Assembly: GCA_026709025.1 (NCBI GenBank)
Contig: JAPOTT010000009.1
Location: 31,175 to 95,174 of the forward strand
Direction of reading: 5' to 3'
DNA length: 64,000 nt
Source of the DNA: a bacterium
Lineage (GTDB): Bacteria > Actinomycetota > Acidimicrobiia > Acidimicrobiales > Bin134
Of the stretch, positions 1 to 8,661 are shown piece after piece; position 1 is the stretch's first letter, and the number at the start of each line of letters is the position of its first letter. The translations under genes and the position numbers were made by a program. Under the pieces are notes generated by a model. The model was not told the DNA's origin. It was given only the letters and a program-made list of their open reading frames with translations, and searched no databases.

Positions 1-1178
1 TGGGCGACTCAGGGCCTTACGCTTCGGTGGGCATGAAGGTGCTAGAGCGAGCAGCGGGCCATGCCAGCGGCCCGTATACGGTGCTCAACATAGATGTATG
101 TGCAGTAGCGGCCCGTACTAACAATCCAGTGTGTGGGGCTTTTCGGGGGTTCGGGGCCAATCAAGCACAGTTCGCTATGGAGGGGGTGATGGATCGCCTA
201 GCTGAAGCCGTGGGCATTGATGGCTGGGAGATGCGCTCTCGCAATGTTGTTAGCCCTGGAGCTATTTGGGGGCCTGGGCAGATCATGGATGACGGTTCTT
301 TGGGGGCTCGTGCTTGTTTGGAGGCTGTGAAGCCTGCTTGGGACACTGCCCGAGCCGCAGGCAAGTCGGTGGGCATGGGTTTGGGTTTGAAGAACTCTGG
401 TTTGGGCAATGGTTTCAAAGAGATCGCCCGGGCGGTGGTGCGTTTTGATGAAGACTTTCACACCGGTGGAGGCTTAGAGGTGCGCCACTGCTGGACAGAG
501 ATGGGCCAGGGCATTCACACGGTGGCACAGCAGGTTGCGGTAACCGAACTGGGCGTGAGCGCGGAGCAGGTGCGTGTGGTGGTGGACACCACTAGAGAAC
601 TAGGTGCCGGACAAACCACCGGAAGCCGGGGCACCTTGATGGGTGCGGGCTCGGTGGCTGATGCCTGCAAGGCTGCTCTGGCTGATGGCTGTGTGCCTGG
701 GGTGGACTACTGCGGGGAGTATCGAGTGGACTGGACAAACAAGCTCAGCGATGGTGTGGAAAACCCCATCATTCATTCCACCTTCGGTTACGCCGCGCAG
801 CTGGTGGTGCTGGCCGAAGACGGTTCGGTGGAGCGGGTGGTAGCCGCCCATGACGTGGGCAAGGCGGTTAACCCCCTGTTGTGTGAGGGGCAGATTGAGG
901 GGGCGGTTCACATGGGGTTGGGCTATGCCCTGAGCGAGGATTTCCCTGCCGATTCCAACGGTTGGCCCACCAACATGACCCTTAGGTCTTTGGGGATACT
1001 GCGAGCCAAAGATATGCCGCCGGTAGATGTGATCTTGGTGGAGTCGCCTCAACCCAACGCTCCTTATGGAATCAAAGGTGTGGGAGAGATTGGTTTGGTG
1101 CCCACCGCTGGGGCAGTGGCGGCCGCGCTGCGGTCACACAGCGGCACTTGGCACGCTAGCTTGCCCATGGGTAATTGA
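1..1178 (+). CDS. xanthine dehydrogenase-family molybdopterin-binding subunit, 3' part
   Basis: The frame is open from the window edge (codons begin at base 3), so the start lies upstream and only about 391 C-terminal residues are present. They match the large molybdenum-cofactor subunit of xanthine dehydrogenase-type hydroxylases, which oxidise purines or other N-heterocycles. Visible marks are GDSGPYASVGMKVLERAAGH at the edge, CGAFRGFGANQAQFAMEG, the Gln/Gly-rich GAGQTTGSRGTLMGAGS, and GIKGVGEIGLVPTAG near the end, which holds the Glu equivalent to the catalytic base. The C-terminus looks complete. An SsnA-like amidohydrolase follows on the same strand after 66 bases. SsnA genes often sit beside selenium-dependent molybdenum hydroxylases, and a selenoprotein selD lies at 34-35 kb, so a selenium-dependent hydroxylase is possible. 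That is inference, and the substrate is not readable from this fragment. Confidence 0.88.
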   Translation, partial: GDSGPYASVGMKVLERAAGHASGPYTVLNIDVCAVAARTNNPVCGAFRGFGANQAQFAMEGVMDRLAEAVGIDGWEMRSRNVVSPGAIWGPGQIMDDGSLGARACLEAVKPAWDTARAAGKSVGMGLGLKNSGLGNGFKEIARAVVRFDEDFHTGGGLEVRHCWTEMGQGIHTVAQQVAVTELGVSAEQVRVVVDTTRELGAGQTTGSRGTLMGAGSVADACKAALADGCVPGVDYCGEYRVDWTNKLSDGVENPIIHSTFGYAAQLVVLAEDGSVERVVAAHDVGKAVNPLLCEGQIEGAVHMGLGYALSEDFPADSNGWPTNMTLRSLGILRAKDMPPVDVILVESPQPNAPYGIKGVGEIGLVPTAGAVAAALRSHSGTWHASLPMGN

Positions 1179-1244
1179 GTTGTGGTGTATGGGTCGCACC
1201 GTGTGTATGGGTAGCTGTGTGGTGTGTAGGTAGCAGGCCCACAC

Positions 1245-2300
1245 GTGGAAGCTTCGTTGGTTGATTCTATGTCGGCTATTACGCCGGGTTTGGTGTGTGC
1301 TCATCACCACCTGTATTCCGCGTTGGCTAGGGGAATGCCTGCTCCACCTCGCACCCCCGGTGGGTTCGCCGAAGTGTTGGAGCTGATCTGGTGGCGCTTG
1401 GATCGAGCGCTAGATCTGGACACCATAGAATGGTCGGCCAAACTGGGGGCGCTAGAAGCCCTAGAGTGTGGGTGTACCGCAATCATCGACCACCATGAGT
1501 CACCCAATGCTATTGAAGGATCGCTAGATGTGATTGCCGATGCCTGCGCAGAGGTGGGGGTACGGGTGAGCTGTTGTTATGGCGTTACCGACCGTCACGG
1601 GGCCGAGGGTGCTCGCCGGGGGCTGGCAGAGAACGAGCGATTTTTACGATCTGCTCGCAAGGGAATGGTTGGGGTTCACGCTGCTTTTACCTGTACGGAT
1701 GAAACCCTAGAGGCCGCAGCTAGCCTGGCTGTAGATTTTGGAGTGGGAGTGCATGTTCATGTAGCCGAAGGGGCGCTAGATGCTGCGGCGGCAGAGCGGC
1801 TTATGGCTTTGACATCGCCAGATTGGCTGTTGGTACATGGCGTGCATTTGCCAGACGATCATGGGCTGTTGGGCACCGTGGTACACAACCCCCGCTCCAA
1901 CATGAACAACGCCGTGGGTTATGCCAATCCAAGTCGCTTCGCTAATCCAATAGCGTTGGGTACAGACGGTATTGGGGCCGACATGTTAGAGGAGTTTCGT
2001 GTGGCTTATGCCCGCCATCGAGAGTGCGATGTTACTGCATCTGCGGAGACGGCTTGGTCTTGGCTGATACAGGGTTGGGAGTTGTTTCCTGAAGCCCGCA
2101 CAGATGTGGTGAGGTGGTCGTATCAGCCTATGGACCCGTGGAGGCTGGCTTACACACCTGCGGTGCGCGCCACAGATGTGGTGGTTGATGGGGTAGAGGT
2201 GCTTACCGGCGGTGTAGCTACACGGGTAGATCCAGTGGAAGTGCGGGCTAAGGCTGCTGAGGCTGCAGCCCGCTTGTTCAAGAAATTGGAGGACGTTTGA
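1245..2300 (+). CDS. SsnA-like amidohydrolase lacking the N-terminal domain
   Basis: A 351-residue metal-dependent hydrolase of the amidohydrolase superfamily, closest by eye to SsnA and guanine deaminase-type enzymes. Metal-site motifs are in order: AHHHLY near residue 20, VHVHVAEG near 170, LLVHGVHL near 202, and the Asp of [10 protein letters not shown] near 240. [13 protein letters not shown] is characteristic of SsnA. The oddity is the start. Relatives carry about 50 residues of beta-sandwich before the first His motif, whereas here GTG 1245 leaves about a dozen and an in-frame TAG at 1227 forbids an earlier start. The protein is therefore either a natural short form or 5'-truncated. It follows the molybdoenzyme gene and runs directly into the LLM oxidoreductase gene, so the three may form one catabolic operon. 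The substrate is unknown. Confidence 0.75.
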   Translation: MEASLVDSMSAITPGLVCAHHHLYSALARGMPAPPRTPGGFAEVLELIWWRLDRALDLDTIEWSAKLGALEALECGCTAIIDHHESPNAIEGSLDVIADACAEVGVRVSCCYGVTDRHGAEGARRGLAENERFLRSARKGMVGVHAAFTCTDETLEAAASLAVDFGVGVHVHVAEGALDAAAAERLMALTSPDWLLVHGVHLPDDHGLLGTVVHNPRSNMNNAVGYANPSRFANPIALGTDGIGADMLEEFRVAYARHRECDVTASAETAWSWLIQGWELFPEARTDVVRWSYQPMDPWRLAYTPAVRATDVVVDGVEVLTGGVATRVDPVEVRAKAAEAAARLFKKLEDV

Positions 2301-2302
2301 CT

Positions 2303-3310
2303 ATGAGTTCATATCCAGTAGCGCTTTATCTTCAGGATGCCCATCTTGTGGCCGAGGCCATGGAGTATGTGCGTTATGCCGAAAAGCGTGGTTTTGGGGC
2401 CGTATGGCAGGCCGATTCCAGGTTGGTGCGCGAGGCCACTGTGCCGATGGCCGCCTTCGCGGCTGTTACTGAACAGATCAAGGTTGGAAGCGGGGTGTTA
2501 GATATGTGGACCCGCAACCCGGCCCGCTTGGCAGCCACCTTCTCCACGCTAGACGATTTGGCGCCCGGTCGCATCCTCTGCGGGTTGGGGGCTTGGTGGG
2601 AACCGCTGGCATCCAAGGTGGGTGTAAAACGGCAGCGTCCCCTTGGCGCTATGCGAGAGGTGGTAACCGTGGTGCGAGCGCTTCTGGCTGACGAGAACGT
2701 GACCTTTCACGGGGAGTACGTGCATCTAGATGGGGTGGAGTTGGATTACGTGCATCAGGAGCGTCGGGCAAAGGATGTGCCTATATACATTGGGGCTACT
2801 GGCATGAAGATGATGGAGCTAACCGGTGAGCTAGCTGATGGGGTGGTGTTGAATTACTTGGTGTCGCCCGACTACAACCGCAGGGCCATCGCTGCGCTAG
2901 GTGAGGGCGCGGCTAAGGTGGGGCGTGATATTGATGCTTTGGATCGTCCGCAGCTGGTGGTGTGCTCGTTGGCTGAGGATCGCAGCGAGGCGCTAGATGC
3001 GGCCCGGATGTTGGTAACGCAGTACTTGGGCCAACAGCCGCACATTATGGCAGCATCAGGCGTGCCGGATTCGCTGTTAGAGAAGGTAAACGAGGTGCTC
3101 ACCTGGCCTGCCACCAAAGAGCAAGTTGAGGCTGCAGCAGCGCTGGTTCCCGATGAGATAGTGCAGATGCTGTGCGCTGCGGGCACTGCGGATGAATGCC
3201 GTGCCAAGGTGGACGAATACGTAGCCAACGGCGCCACCTGCCCAATCCTTTATCCCTTGGGCCCCGATGTAAAAGCCATGATAGACACCTTCGCCCCCAC
3301 CCCCACCTGA
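2303..3310 (+). CDS. LLM-class F420-dependent oxidoreductase
   Basis: A 335-residue luciferase-like (bacterial luciferase / methylene-tetrahydromethanopterin reductase fold) protein. Visible family features are the early [11 protein letters not shown] strand-helix, the [16 protein letters not shown] segment, [12 protein letters not shown], and the later [22 protein letters not shown], which is typical of F420-binding members. ATG 2303 is chosen because GGAGG lies about ten bases upstream; a TTG at 2297 overlapping the previous stop is also possible. Substrate cannot be predicted. A cofC gene at 40.4 kb shows that the organism makes F420. The gene overlaps or abuts the amidohydrolase stop, so co-transcription is likely. 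A small CGCCG/CGGCG hairpin (3336-3352) lies just downstream, without a T-run. Confidence 0.85.
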   Translation: MSSYPVALYLQDAHLVAEAMEYVRYAEKRGFGAVWQADSRLVREATVPMAAFAAVTEQIKVGSGVLDMWTRNPARLAATFSTLDDLAPGRILCGLGAWWEPLASKVGVKRQRPLGAMREVVTVVRALLADENVTFHGEYVHLDGVELDYVHQERRAKDVPIYIGATGMKMMELTGELADGVVLNYLVSPDYNRRAIAALGEGAAKVGRDIDALDRPQLVVCSLAEDRSEALDAARMLVTQYLGQQPHIMAASGVPDSLLEKVNEVLTWPATKEQVEAAAALVPDEIVQMLCAAGTADECRAKVDEYVANGATCPILYPLGPDVKAMIDTFAPTPT

Positions 3311-3374
3311 CAAAAGCTACAAGCCCATAACCTACCGCCGTGCTTTACGGCGATAGTTGCCTAGCTGTTCCTGC

Positions 3375-4664
3375 TTAGGGCCCGAGCAAGGTGATGGGAA
3401 CAACAGCGATGTTGTCGGTGGTTTCAAAAGCATGCCCAACTGCTGTTAAAACGATTAGGCGGGATGGATTGCCAGCTTTCTGAGTGTCTACTTTGTCGCG
3501 AACTTTGCGAAGTGAGGCAATACCACTAGCGATGGCATTTGCGCCTCCTAGTTTTATTTCTACTGCTGCCCATTGGCCGTGTCTTTGTTTAATGCCCCCG
3601 GTGATTATGGCATCGCATTCTAGGTTCTTGCTATCGCGGTAGTAGCGCAGATCAGCACGCAAAGCTTGGATATAGACCCGCAAGTCTCGGATAGCTAGAG
3701 ATTCGAAAAGCAAGCCCAGGGTGGGTAGATCGTTGAGCAACGCCTCTGGGGTGGCATTTAGTGCTGCGGCGGCTAGTGAGGGATCGGTGAAATAGCGTTT
3801 GGGTGTAGACCTGAGGGTAGTTTTGCTGCGCAAGTGGGTGTTCCATCCTCTGAGGTGCTCAAGCACAAAGGCTTGGCTGAGGCGTTCAAGGTAGCGTGTG
3901 ATCGTGGCACGATCTGCTGGGCCTCCGCTATTGCCAATGTCGTTAGCAAGGGTTTGGTGAGAAGCTGAAGTCGTTTCGTTGCGGGCCAAAGACCTGATCA
4001 GAGCCGTCATTTTTTCTGGATCGTGGTCTGCTTTGCCATTACCAGATAGGTCTAGCAGGGCAATGTCTTTGAGGTAGTCCACCATGCGCGCTTGAGCATC
4101 TGTTGGGCTTGCGGTGACAAACCGAGGAAAACCTCCACGACAGATCAGGGAAGCGATTTGCTGCAGATCTATGTCTGGGGCATCGCTGGCGCATTCGCTA
4201 CCTTCTAGTAGAGCGCTAAGGGAAATGCTGCCGCTTGAGTCGTCAGATTCCACGAGCGACATGGGCCGCATTTGTATTCGGGCTACTCGCCCCGCCCCGC
4301 TGTGATCTGTAGCGCTATAGGTGGGTTTGATTGAGCCAGCCAAGATGAACTGACCGTTGAGATTTCTGTCGTCGCAAGCATGGCGCATTGCGTTCCACAG
4401 GCCGTCGGCGAGGTGCCATTCGTCAAGCAAGCGGGGGGTGTTGCCAGTAAGAAAAGATGCGGGATTGACCTCCAGGCTTAATCTAGTGGCCTCTAGCTCA
4501 TCAAAGCGGACCATACTGTTGGCGAAACTCCGCCCGGTCCAAGTTTTGCCACACGCCCTCGGTCCTTCTAGCACTACAGCGGGCGATGATCTCAGGGCAT
4601 CTTGTATTGACTGGTCTACCACTCGGGGTATATAGCCCTCGGGACCTATATCGCTCTGGCGCAT
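3375..4664 (-). CDS. AAA ATPase with DUF4143 (AAA_14 family)
   Basis: A 429-residue ATP-binding protein of the AAA_14 + DUF4143 type, a common bacterial accessory family whose role is not settled. Walker A is GPRACGKT (residues 34-41) and the Walker B-like motif is RLLDEWH near residue 80. The C-terminal half contains a PD-(D/E)XK-like stretch, with Asp in YYRDSKNLECDAII and WAAVEIKLGG following, usual for DUF4143 proteins. It starts at ATG 4664. Three 23-bp tandem repeats begin at the very next base upstream, so autoregulation is likely. It stands alone, transcribed away from the toxin/antitoxin-like pair and DISARM genes, and marks the left edge of the accessory island. Family assignment is secure; a biological role would be guesswork. 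Confidence 0.85.
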   Translation of the reverse strand: MRQSDIGPEGYIPRVVDQSIQDALRSSPAVVLEGPRACGKTWTGRSFANSMVRFDELEATRLSLEVNPASFLTGNTPRLLDEWHLADGLWNAMRHACDDRNLNGQFILAGSIKPTYSATDHSGAGRVARIQMRPMSLVESDDSSGSISLSALLEGSECASDAPDIDLQQIASLICRGGFPRFVTASPTDAQARMVDYLKDIALLDLSGNGKADHDPEKMTALIRSLARNETTSASHQTLANDIGNSGGPADRATITRYLERLSQAFVLEHLRGWNTHLRSKTTLRSTPKRYFTDPSLAAAALNATPEALLNDLPTLGLLFESLAIRDLRVYIQALRADLRYYRDSKNLECDAIITGGIKQRHGQWAAVEIKLGGANAIASGIASLRKVRDKVDTQKAGNPSRLIVLTAVGHAFETTDNIAVVPITLLGP

Positions 4665-4724
4665 CCCACAAATTGTACCTTAATCATCCCGCAATTTGTA
4701 CCTTAATCATCCCGCAATTTGTAC
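4665..4724. repeat. three tandem 23-bp repeats abutting the DUF4143 ATPase start
   Basis: Two full copies (4665-4687 and 4688-4710) and a 14-base third copy (4711-4724) of a 23-bp unit with core GCAATTTGTACCTTAATCAT. The first copy differs at a few positions. On the coding strand each unit reads GGTACAAATTGCGGGATGAT-like. The array ends exactly at the ATPase ATG and would cover its promoter and leader. The geometry suggests an operator for a cooperative repressor, possibly the ATPase itself; that is inference. Confidence 0.85.
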
Positions 4725-4827
4725 TAGACGGTAGAACAGGATGCACAAAGCACGCCAGCCGAGTTTTAGCACAAGTAAAGTTTTAGACCGATTGTCTCAC
4801 TTATGGTGTAGAGTGGATATTGCTATC

Positions 4828-4873
4828 GGCCGTTCTGTGGCCCTTTATCAAACTTTAGGCAACTTTGGTTGCT
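4828..4873 (+). promoter_or_regulatory. twin-hairpin leader of the first toxin/antitoxin-like pair
   Basis: Two short inverted repeats precede ATG 4883: GGCC/GGCC (4828-4842) and GGCAAC-tttg-GTTGCT (4858-4873). The same two-hairpin arrangement, with a compensatory C-G to T-A change in the first stem, precedes the second copy (12844-12887). Conservation of both in a duplicated cassette suggests an operator or a structured 5' leader. Confidence 0.55.
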
Positions 4874-4882
4874 TCTGGCACA

Positions 4883-5134
4883 ATGGACGACTATCTCAGC
4901 AGGGCGGAAATTGCGGAGAGCGCCCGCAAGCATGGTGTGACCGATGAAGATATCAGGCACGCCCTGCGGTATCACTGGATTACTCTCAGTGCCGATGATC
5001 TTGCAGTTGTGATGCATGTTGGGCCTTCTATGACTTCTCAACCCTTGGAGATAGGTGTGCTGCACAAAAGCCATGTGAGGGTTATCATTCATGCTATGCC
5101 TGCAAGACGCAGGTTTTTGAACAAAAGGAGATGA
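4883..5134 (+). CDS. putative toxin component of a type II toxin/antitoxin-like pair
   Basis: An 83-residue protein of an actinobacterial small-protein family that I recall as DUF4258/BrnT-like putative toxins. Marks are ARKHGVTDEDIRHALRYHW at the N-terminus, the VMHVGPSMTSQPLEIGVL strand pair, and RVIIHAMPARRRFL at the end, the usual family terminus. ATG 4883 is chosen over upstream in-frame codons because the second copy at 12897 starts at the same aligned ATG. The stop overlaps the start of the next gene by four bases (ATGA), a typical toxin-antitoxin arrangement. Toxicity is inferred from family and gene order only. DISARM starts about 330 bases downstream, so the pair could share its transcript. 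Confidence 0.6.
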   Translation: MDDYLSRAEIAESARKHGVTDEDIRHALRYHWITLSADDLAVVMHVGPSMTSQPLEIGVLHKSHVRVIIHAMPARRRFLNKRR

Positions 5135-5421
5135 CTGTGGAAGAGTTCAGCGAAGAGTATTTGGTTGAGAAGCTAGCCGCGTTGGAGAAGTGGGCTGATG
5201 AGGTTAAACCAGAGGAACTGAAGCCAGCTCCTTTGGAGTCTTATGCAGCTACCGCCGCTTGGGTCAATCAGTTTGATGAGGTAAATGAGGCTTTGGCGGG
5301 GGCGGTTGGTGATGCTCTTGCGCGTGGGCTTAGTTGGGTGCAGGTGGCTGATTTGCTGGGGGTGTCTGAGGAAGCAGCCCGTAAGAAGTACGAGAGCCGA
5401 GTCCTAGCGCAAACAGCCTAG
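5131..5421 (+). CDS. putative antitoxin with helix-turn-helix
   Basis: A 96-residue acidic protein. The C-terminal part, GLSWVQVADLLGVSEEAARK, is a helix-turn-helix of a kind common in actinobacterial regulators. The N-terminal half (EKLAALEKWADEVKPEELKP) is probably helical. ATG 5131 overlaps the upstream stop and has AAAAGGAG before it. The protein is clearly homologous to the C-terminal half of the fused protein at 12897-13331, sharing the EKWADEVKPEELKP block and the HTH. Likely role: antitoxin and autorepressor binding the leader hairpins. The drmD start is 40 bases downstream with no evident terminator between, so it may also influence DISARM expression. Confidence 0.6.
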   Translation: MTVEEFSEEYLVEKLAALEKWADEVKPEELKPAPLESYAATAAWVNQFDEVNEALAGAVGDALARGLSWVQVADLLGVSEEAARKKYESRVLAQTA

Positions 5422-5461
5422 TAGAGCTTGTGGAAGCAACCATGTAGCATCGGCAGTATTC

Positions 5462-8260
5462 ATGGTGGGATTAAAACAGGATTGGCGGGTTGGCATCCCT
5501 GAGCAGGGAAATCTGGTGCGGGTTCGCGACCGGTTTTGGGTGGTCGAATCGGTGATACCATCGCGCCCGCTGCCCACCAGCACCAACGGCACTAGCTCAG
5601 ACACTCATCACGCGGTGCGGGTGGTGCCGGTGGACGATAAGGGGAGCCCCGATCCGCTTACCGTGTTCTGGGAACTTGAGCCTGGCACCGAAATACGCCC
5701 TCAAGCATCCCTGCCCGATCTTGCCGACGGGCTCGACGACAGCGAAACGTTCAGCGCTTTCTTAGATGCCGTCCGCTGGGGTGCGGTGGCTGCGGCCGAC
5801 CCATCCGCGTTTCAGGCACCTTTTAGGGCTGGCATCGACATCAAGGACTATCAGCTTCTGCCACTGCTCAAAGCCCTAGCCATGCCTCGAGTGAGCATGC
5901 TTATCGCCGATGATGTCGGCCTCGGCAAAACCATCGAGGCCGGGCTTATCGCTGAAGAGCTGGTGCTACGCGGCCTGGTCCGCAAGATCATGGTGGTGTG
6001 TCCGCCCAGCCTATGCGGAAAGTGGCAGCGGGAGATGCGAGACAAGTTCGGGCTCGCCTTCGAGGTGGTCAACAGGGAATATGTGGCTAAGCTGCGGCGG
6101 GAGCGGGGCGTAGGCACTAACCCATTCCGCTCCCACCCCCGGCTGATCGTGTCGTTGGAATGGCTGAAGCTGGAGCCACAGCTTAGGCGGCTAAACGAAT
6201 TCCTGCCGCCTGATCCGAACGTCTATCCCCGAGCATTTGATCTCCTCATTGTAGACGAAGCCCACTTGATCGCTCCCGCAGCATTGGGCAATTACGCCAA
6301 GCCATCGCTGCGAACTCAGGCTCTGCGGAAGTTAGCCCCGCATTTTGAGCATCGGCTCTTCCTCACCGCCACTCCCCATAACGGCTACCGTGAGTCGTTC
6401 GAGTCGCTGATGGAGACTCTCGACCCCAATCGCTTTGCCAACGGGGTGCCGGTGACAAACCAAGACCGAGACGCGGTGATGGTACGGCGGCTGAAGTCGC
6501 ATCTACGCCACCTGCTGCCTGACAGCCGGGCCGACTTTCCCACTCGGCGAATCCATGCCATCGAGGTGGCCTTCGACAACGCTGAGCGGGAGATGTTCGA
6601 GCTTCTAGACCAGTATGCCGCCGCCCGCCGTTCCCACGCCTCAACACCCGCAGAAAAAGCTGCGGCCCGCTTCATCACCCTGCTGCTGAAAAAGCGCCTC
6701 CTCTCGTCTCCGGCGGCTTTCAAGCACACGCTCGACCGCCACATCGAGACTCTAGACAGGGCCTCCTCGCACATCGCCACAGTTCATGCCGTAGAGGAAG
6801 CCGCTAGCGTGCTCGATGCCGAGGTTGACGATGACGACGCGCTCGACGAGTTAGAACAGCAAGCCTTGGCCGTAGTGGCCACTGCTTTCCCCGATACCAA
6901 GACCAGCGATCAAGAACTGCTGGCCCGACTACGATCCCGGACACTGCCGTATAGTTTGCCGAGGCAGATACTAGACCAGTTGAAGCAGCATGCCGATCAC
7001 AACTGGCGTCGTCCCGATGCCAAGACCCAGTCATTGCTTGACTGGATTGCCGAGATTTGCTTTCCGGAGGGCAGGTGGAACAACGAGCGGGTTATCGTCT
7101 TCACCGAGTACAGGGCCACGCTCAACTACCTCCGTGAGATGCTGAGCAGCCTGCACCCCAACCGCCTGTTTATGAGCGACCGGGTTGAGGTGTTCCACGG
7201 CGGCACCAGCCAAGACGAGCGGGACCGGATCATCCGGGAGTTCAACTACGATCCAAAGGTCACCAAGGCGCGAGTACTGCTGGCCACTGATGCCGCATCC
7301 GAAGGCATCGACCTGCATGGGGCCTGCTACCGGCTGGTACATGTCGAAGTTCCGTTCAACCCCAACCGCATGGAGCAGCGCAACGGCCGGGTAGACCGCC
7401 ACGGCCAGAAATCCCCCCATGTGGACATCTTCCACTTCACATCTCCCGCCGAAGAGAAAGACTCCATCGGTTACGATCACGCTTTCTTGCTGCGGGTTGC
7501 TCAGAAGGTGGACGAGATACGCGATGATTTGGGTACGGTCTCATCGGTTTTGGCCGAGCGTATCGAAGCACGGATGCTACGTGACGGCGACGACAGTTTG
7601 GATTTGGAGTCCACCCTGGCTGCCCGTAGGGACAAGGCCCAAGTTGATCTAGCCAAGCTCAAGCGGGATTTCACTGAGCAGCTCAGTGATGTTCAACACC
7701 GCTACCGTGACAGCGCTAATGAGCTTAATCTGTCACCATCCAGCGTGGAACGGGCTGTTCGGGTGGGGTTGCGGATTTCCAATCAGCCTCAACCCATCCC
7801 CAAGGTCGTGCAACGACCGCAAGGCCCGGACACGGTGTTCAAGATTCCCGATCTATCCGGCACCTGGCCAGAAACGCTGGTGGGCCTTCATGACGAGGTG
7901 GCCGACAAGCGCCTATCGGCAACCTTTGATGCTCAAGTGGCCTCGGGTGACGACAACATGGCTTACCTCCACTTGGGTCATCCGCTGGTTGCCCGGTGCT
8001 TGCGCATCCTGCGGGCCCAGGTATGGGGAGCATCTGTAGACCGCACCATCCACCGGGCCGCCATCCGCTATGGCGAGGTGGATGAGCCCATTGCGATTGG
8101 CCACGCCCGCATTGTAGTTAACGGTTCCGATGGTTCAACCTTGGATGAAGTGATTGAGCCTGCCGCAGTTCGGGTGGGCGGACGCCAAGGTCGCCTCAAT
8201 GTGGGTGAAACCCAAGCGGCACTGGCAGCGGCCCGCAGCAACTCCCCCCCCCGTATGTAG
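5462..8260 (+). CDS. drmD: DISARM SNF2-like helicase DrmD, cut short at a C9 tract
   Basis: A 932-residue SNF2-family helicase matching DrmD of class 1 DISARM, a restriction-type anti-phage system. Helicase motifs in order: GLGKTIEAG (about residues 153-161), IVDEAH near 264, TATPHNG near 302, then the second lobe with VIVFTEYRATL near 547, LLATDAASEGIDL near 605 and QRNGRVDRHGQ near 640. ATG 5462 gives the full N-terminus. The frame ends at TAG 8258-8260, just after nine consecutive C residues (8244-8252). The expected coiled-coil tail continues in another frame to 8661, where its stop overlaps the drmMI start. A full-length protein would be about 1066 residues. As written the tail is lost, through phase variation, slippage or a homopolymer sequencing error. 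All helicase motifs remain in the truncated form. Confidence 0.9.
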   Translation: MVGLKQDWRVGIPEQGNLVRVRDRFWVVESVIPSRPLPTSTNGTSSDTHHAVRVVPVDDKGSPDPLTVFWELEPGTEIRPQASLPDLADGLDDSETFSAFLDAVRWGAVAAADPSAFQAPFRAGIDIKDYQLLPLLKALAMPRVSMLIADDVGLGKTIEAGLIAEELVLRGLVRKIMVVCPPSLCGKWQREMRDKFGLAFEVVNREYVAKLRRERGVGTNPFRSHPRLIVSLEWLKLEPQLRRLNEFLPPDPNVYPRAFDLLIVDEAHLIAPAALGNYAKPSLRTQALRKLAPHFEHRLFLTATPHNGYRESFESLMETLDPNRFANGVPVTNQDRDAVMVRRLKSHLRHLLPDSRADFPTRRIHAIEVAFDNAEREMFELLDQYAAARRSHASTPAEKAAARFITLLLKKRLLSSPAAFKHTLDRHIETLDRASSHIATVHAVEEAASVLDAEVDDDDALDELEQQALAVVATAFPDTKTSDQELLARLRSRTLPYSLPRQILDQLKQHADHNWRRPDAKTQSLLDWIAEICFPEGRWNNERVIVFTEYRATLNYLREMLSSLHPNRLFMSDRVEVFHGGTSQDERDRIIREFNYDPKVTKARVLLATDAASEGIDLHGACYRLVHVEVPFNPNRMEQRNGRVDRHGQKSPHVDIFHFTSPAEEKDSIGYDHAFLLRVAQKVDEIRDDLGTVSSVLAERIEARMLRDGDDSLDLESTLAARRDKAQVDLAKLKRDFTEQLSDVQHRYRDSANELNLSPSSVERAVRVGLRISNQPQPIPKVVQRPQGPDTVFKIPDLSGTWPETLVGLHDEVADKRLSATFDAQVASGDDNMAYLHLGHPLVARCLRILRAQVWGASVDRTIHRAAIRYGEVDEPIAIGHARIVVNGSDGSTLDEVIEPAAVRVGGRQGRLNVGETQAALAAARSNSPPRM
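8244..8252 (+). repeat. C9 homopolymer in drmD
   Basis: Nine consecutive C residues inside the coding sequence. With nine, drmD stops eight bases later. With ten (or seven), the frame joins the 8248-8661 tail without interruption. This is the position and form of a slipped-strand phase-variation tract. Confidence 0.9.
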
Positions 8261-8661
8261 CCAGTAAGTACGTAGACCAGTGGCCGCGGGTGAGGTCTGC
8301 ACTGGAACAGGCCCTTGCTGCCAGGGCAGAAGAAGTCCACGACCAGCGGGAACGGCGTCTCGACACCAAGCGCGGCCGGGAGGCTGATCGGCTCCGAAGC
8401 ACGCTGACCGACCTCAAGGAGTCAATTAGGCGCCGATTGGACGATCTTGAGTCTGGCGACAACAGCTTCCAGCTCGCTCTGTTCGATCATGAAGAGAGCG
8501 AGCGCTTCCAAGCCGACATCGCCGCGCTGCGTCGCAGGCTTGACGAGATCGACGACGACATAGATACAGAAATCAACAATCTCATGGCGCGCTACAAAGT
8601 GCGCGACATCCACTGGTTCCCGGTTGCGGTGGAGATAGTCGTGCCTTTAGGAGAGATCTAA
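8248..8661 (+). CDS. DrmD C-terminal tail, out of frame with the body
   Basis: A 137-codon open frame continues DrmD in the -1 frame: YVASKYVDQWPRVRSALEQA, then a highly charged alpha-helical, probably coiled-coil segment with DTKRGREADRLRSTL and DDLESGDNSFQLALFDHEES. This is the character expected of a DrmD end. It has no good start of its own (a GTG at 8290 exists). Its TAA stop (8659-8661) overlaps the drmMI ATG as TAATG, so translational coupling in the ancestral arrangement is likely. It is best read as the 3' end of drmD separated by a one-base change in the C-tract, not as an independent gene. Confidence 0.8.
   Translation, partial: PPYVASKYVDQWPRVRSALEQALAARAEEVHDQRERRLDTKRGREADRLRSTLTDLKESIRRRLDDLESGDNSFQLALFDHEESERFQADIAALRRRLDEIDDDIDTEINNLMARYKVRDIHWFPVAVEIVVPLGEI

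Noticed and set aside
3300..3374. Search for a copy of the tRNA-Ser(GCU) 3' end as an attachment site at the left island border.
   Set aside because: No match to the tRNA 3' end was seen there by eye.
4665..4724. Tandem 23-bp repeats considered as a CRISPR remnant.
   Set aside because: Copies are directly adjacent with no spacers, and no cas genes are present.
4741..4947. A 68-codon plus-strand frame between the ATPase repeats and the toxin-like gene.
   Set aside because: It overlaps the duplicated leader and toxin start in another frame and has no homologous frame at the second copy.
8244..8290. Programmed -1 ribosomal frameshift as the only explanation for the split drmD.
   Set aside because: The C-run could allow slippage, but no clear heptamer-plus-pseudoknot arrangement is visible; length variation of the tract is simpler. 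Not excluded.
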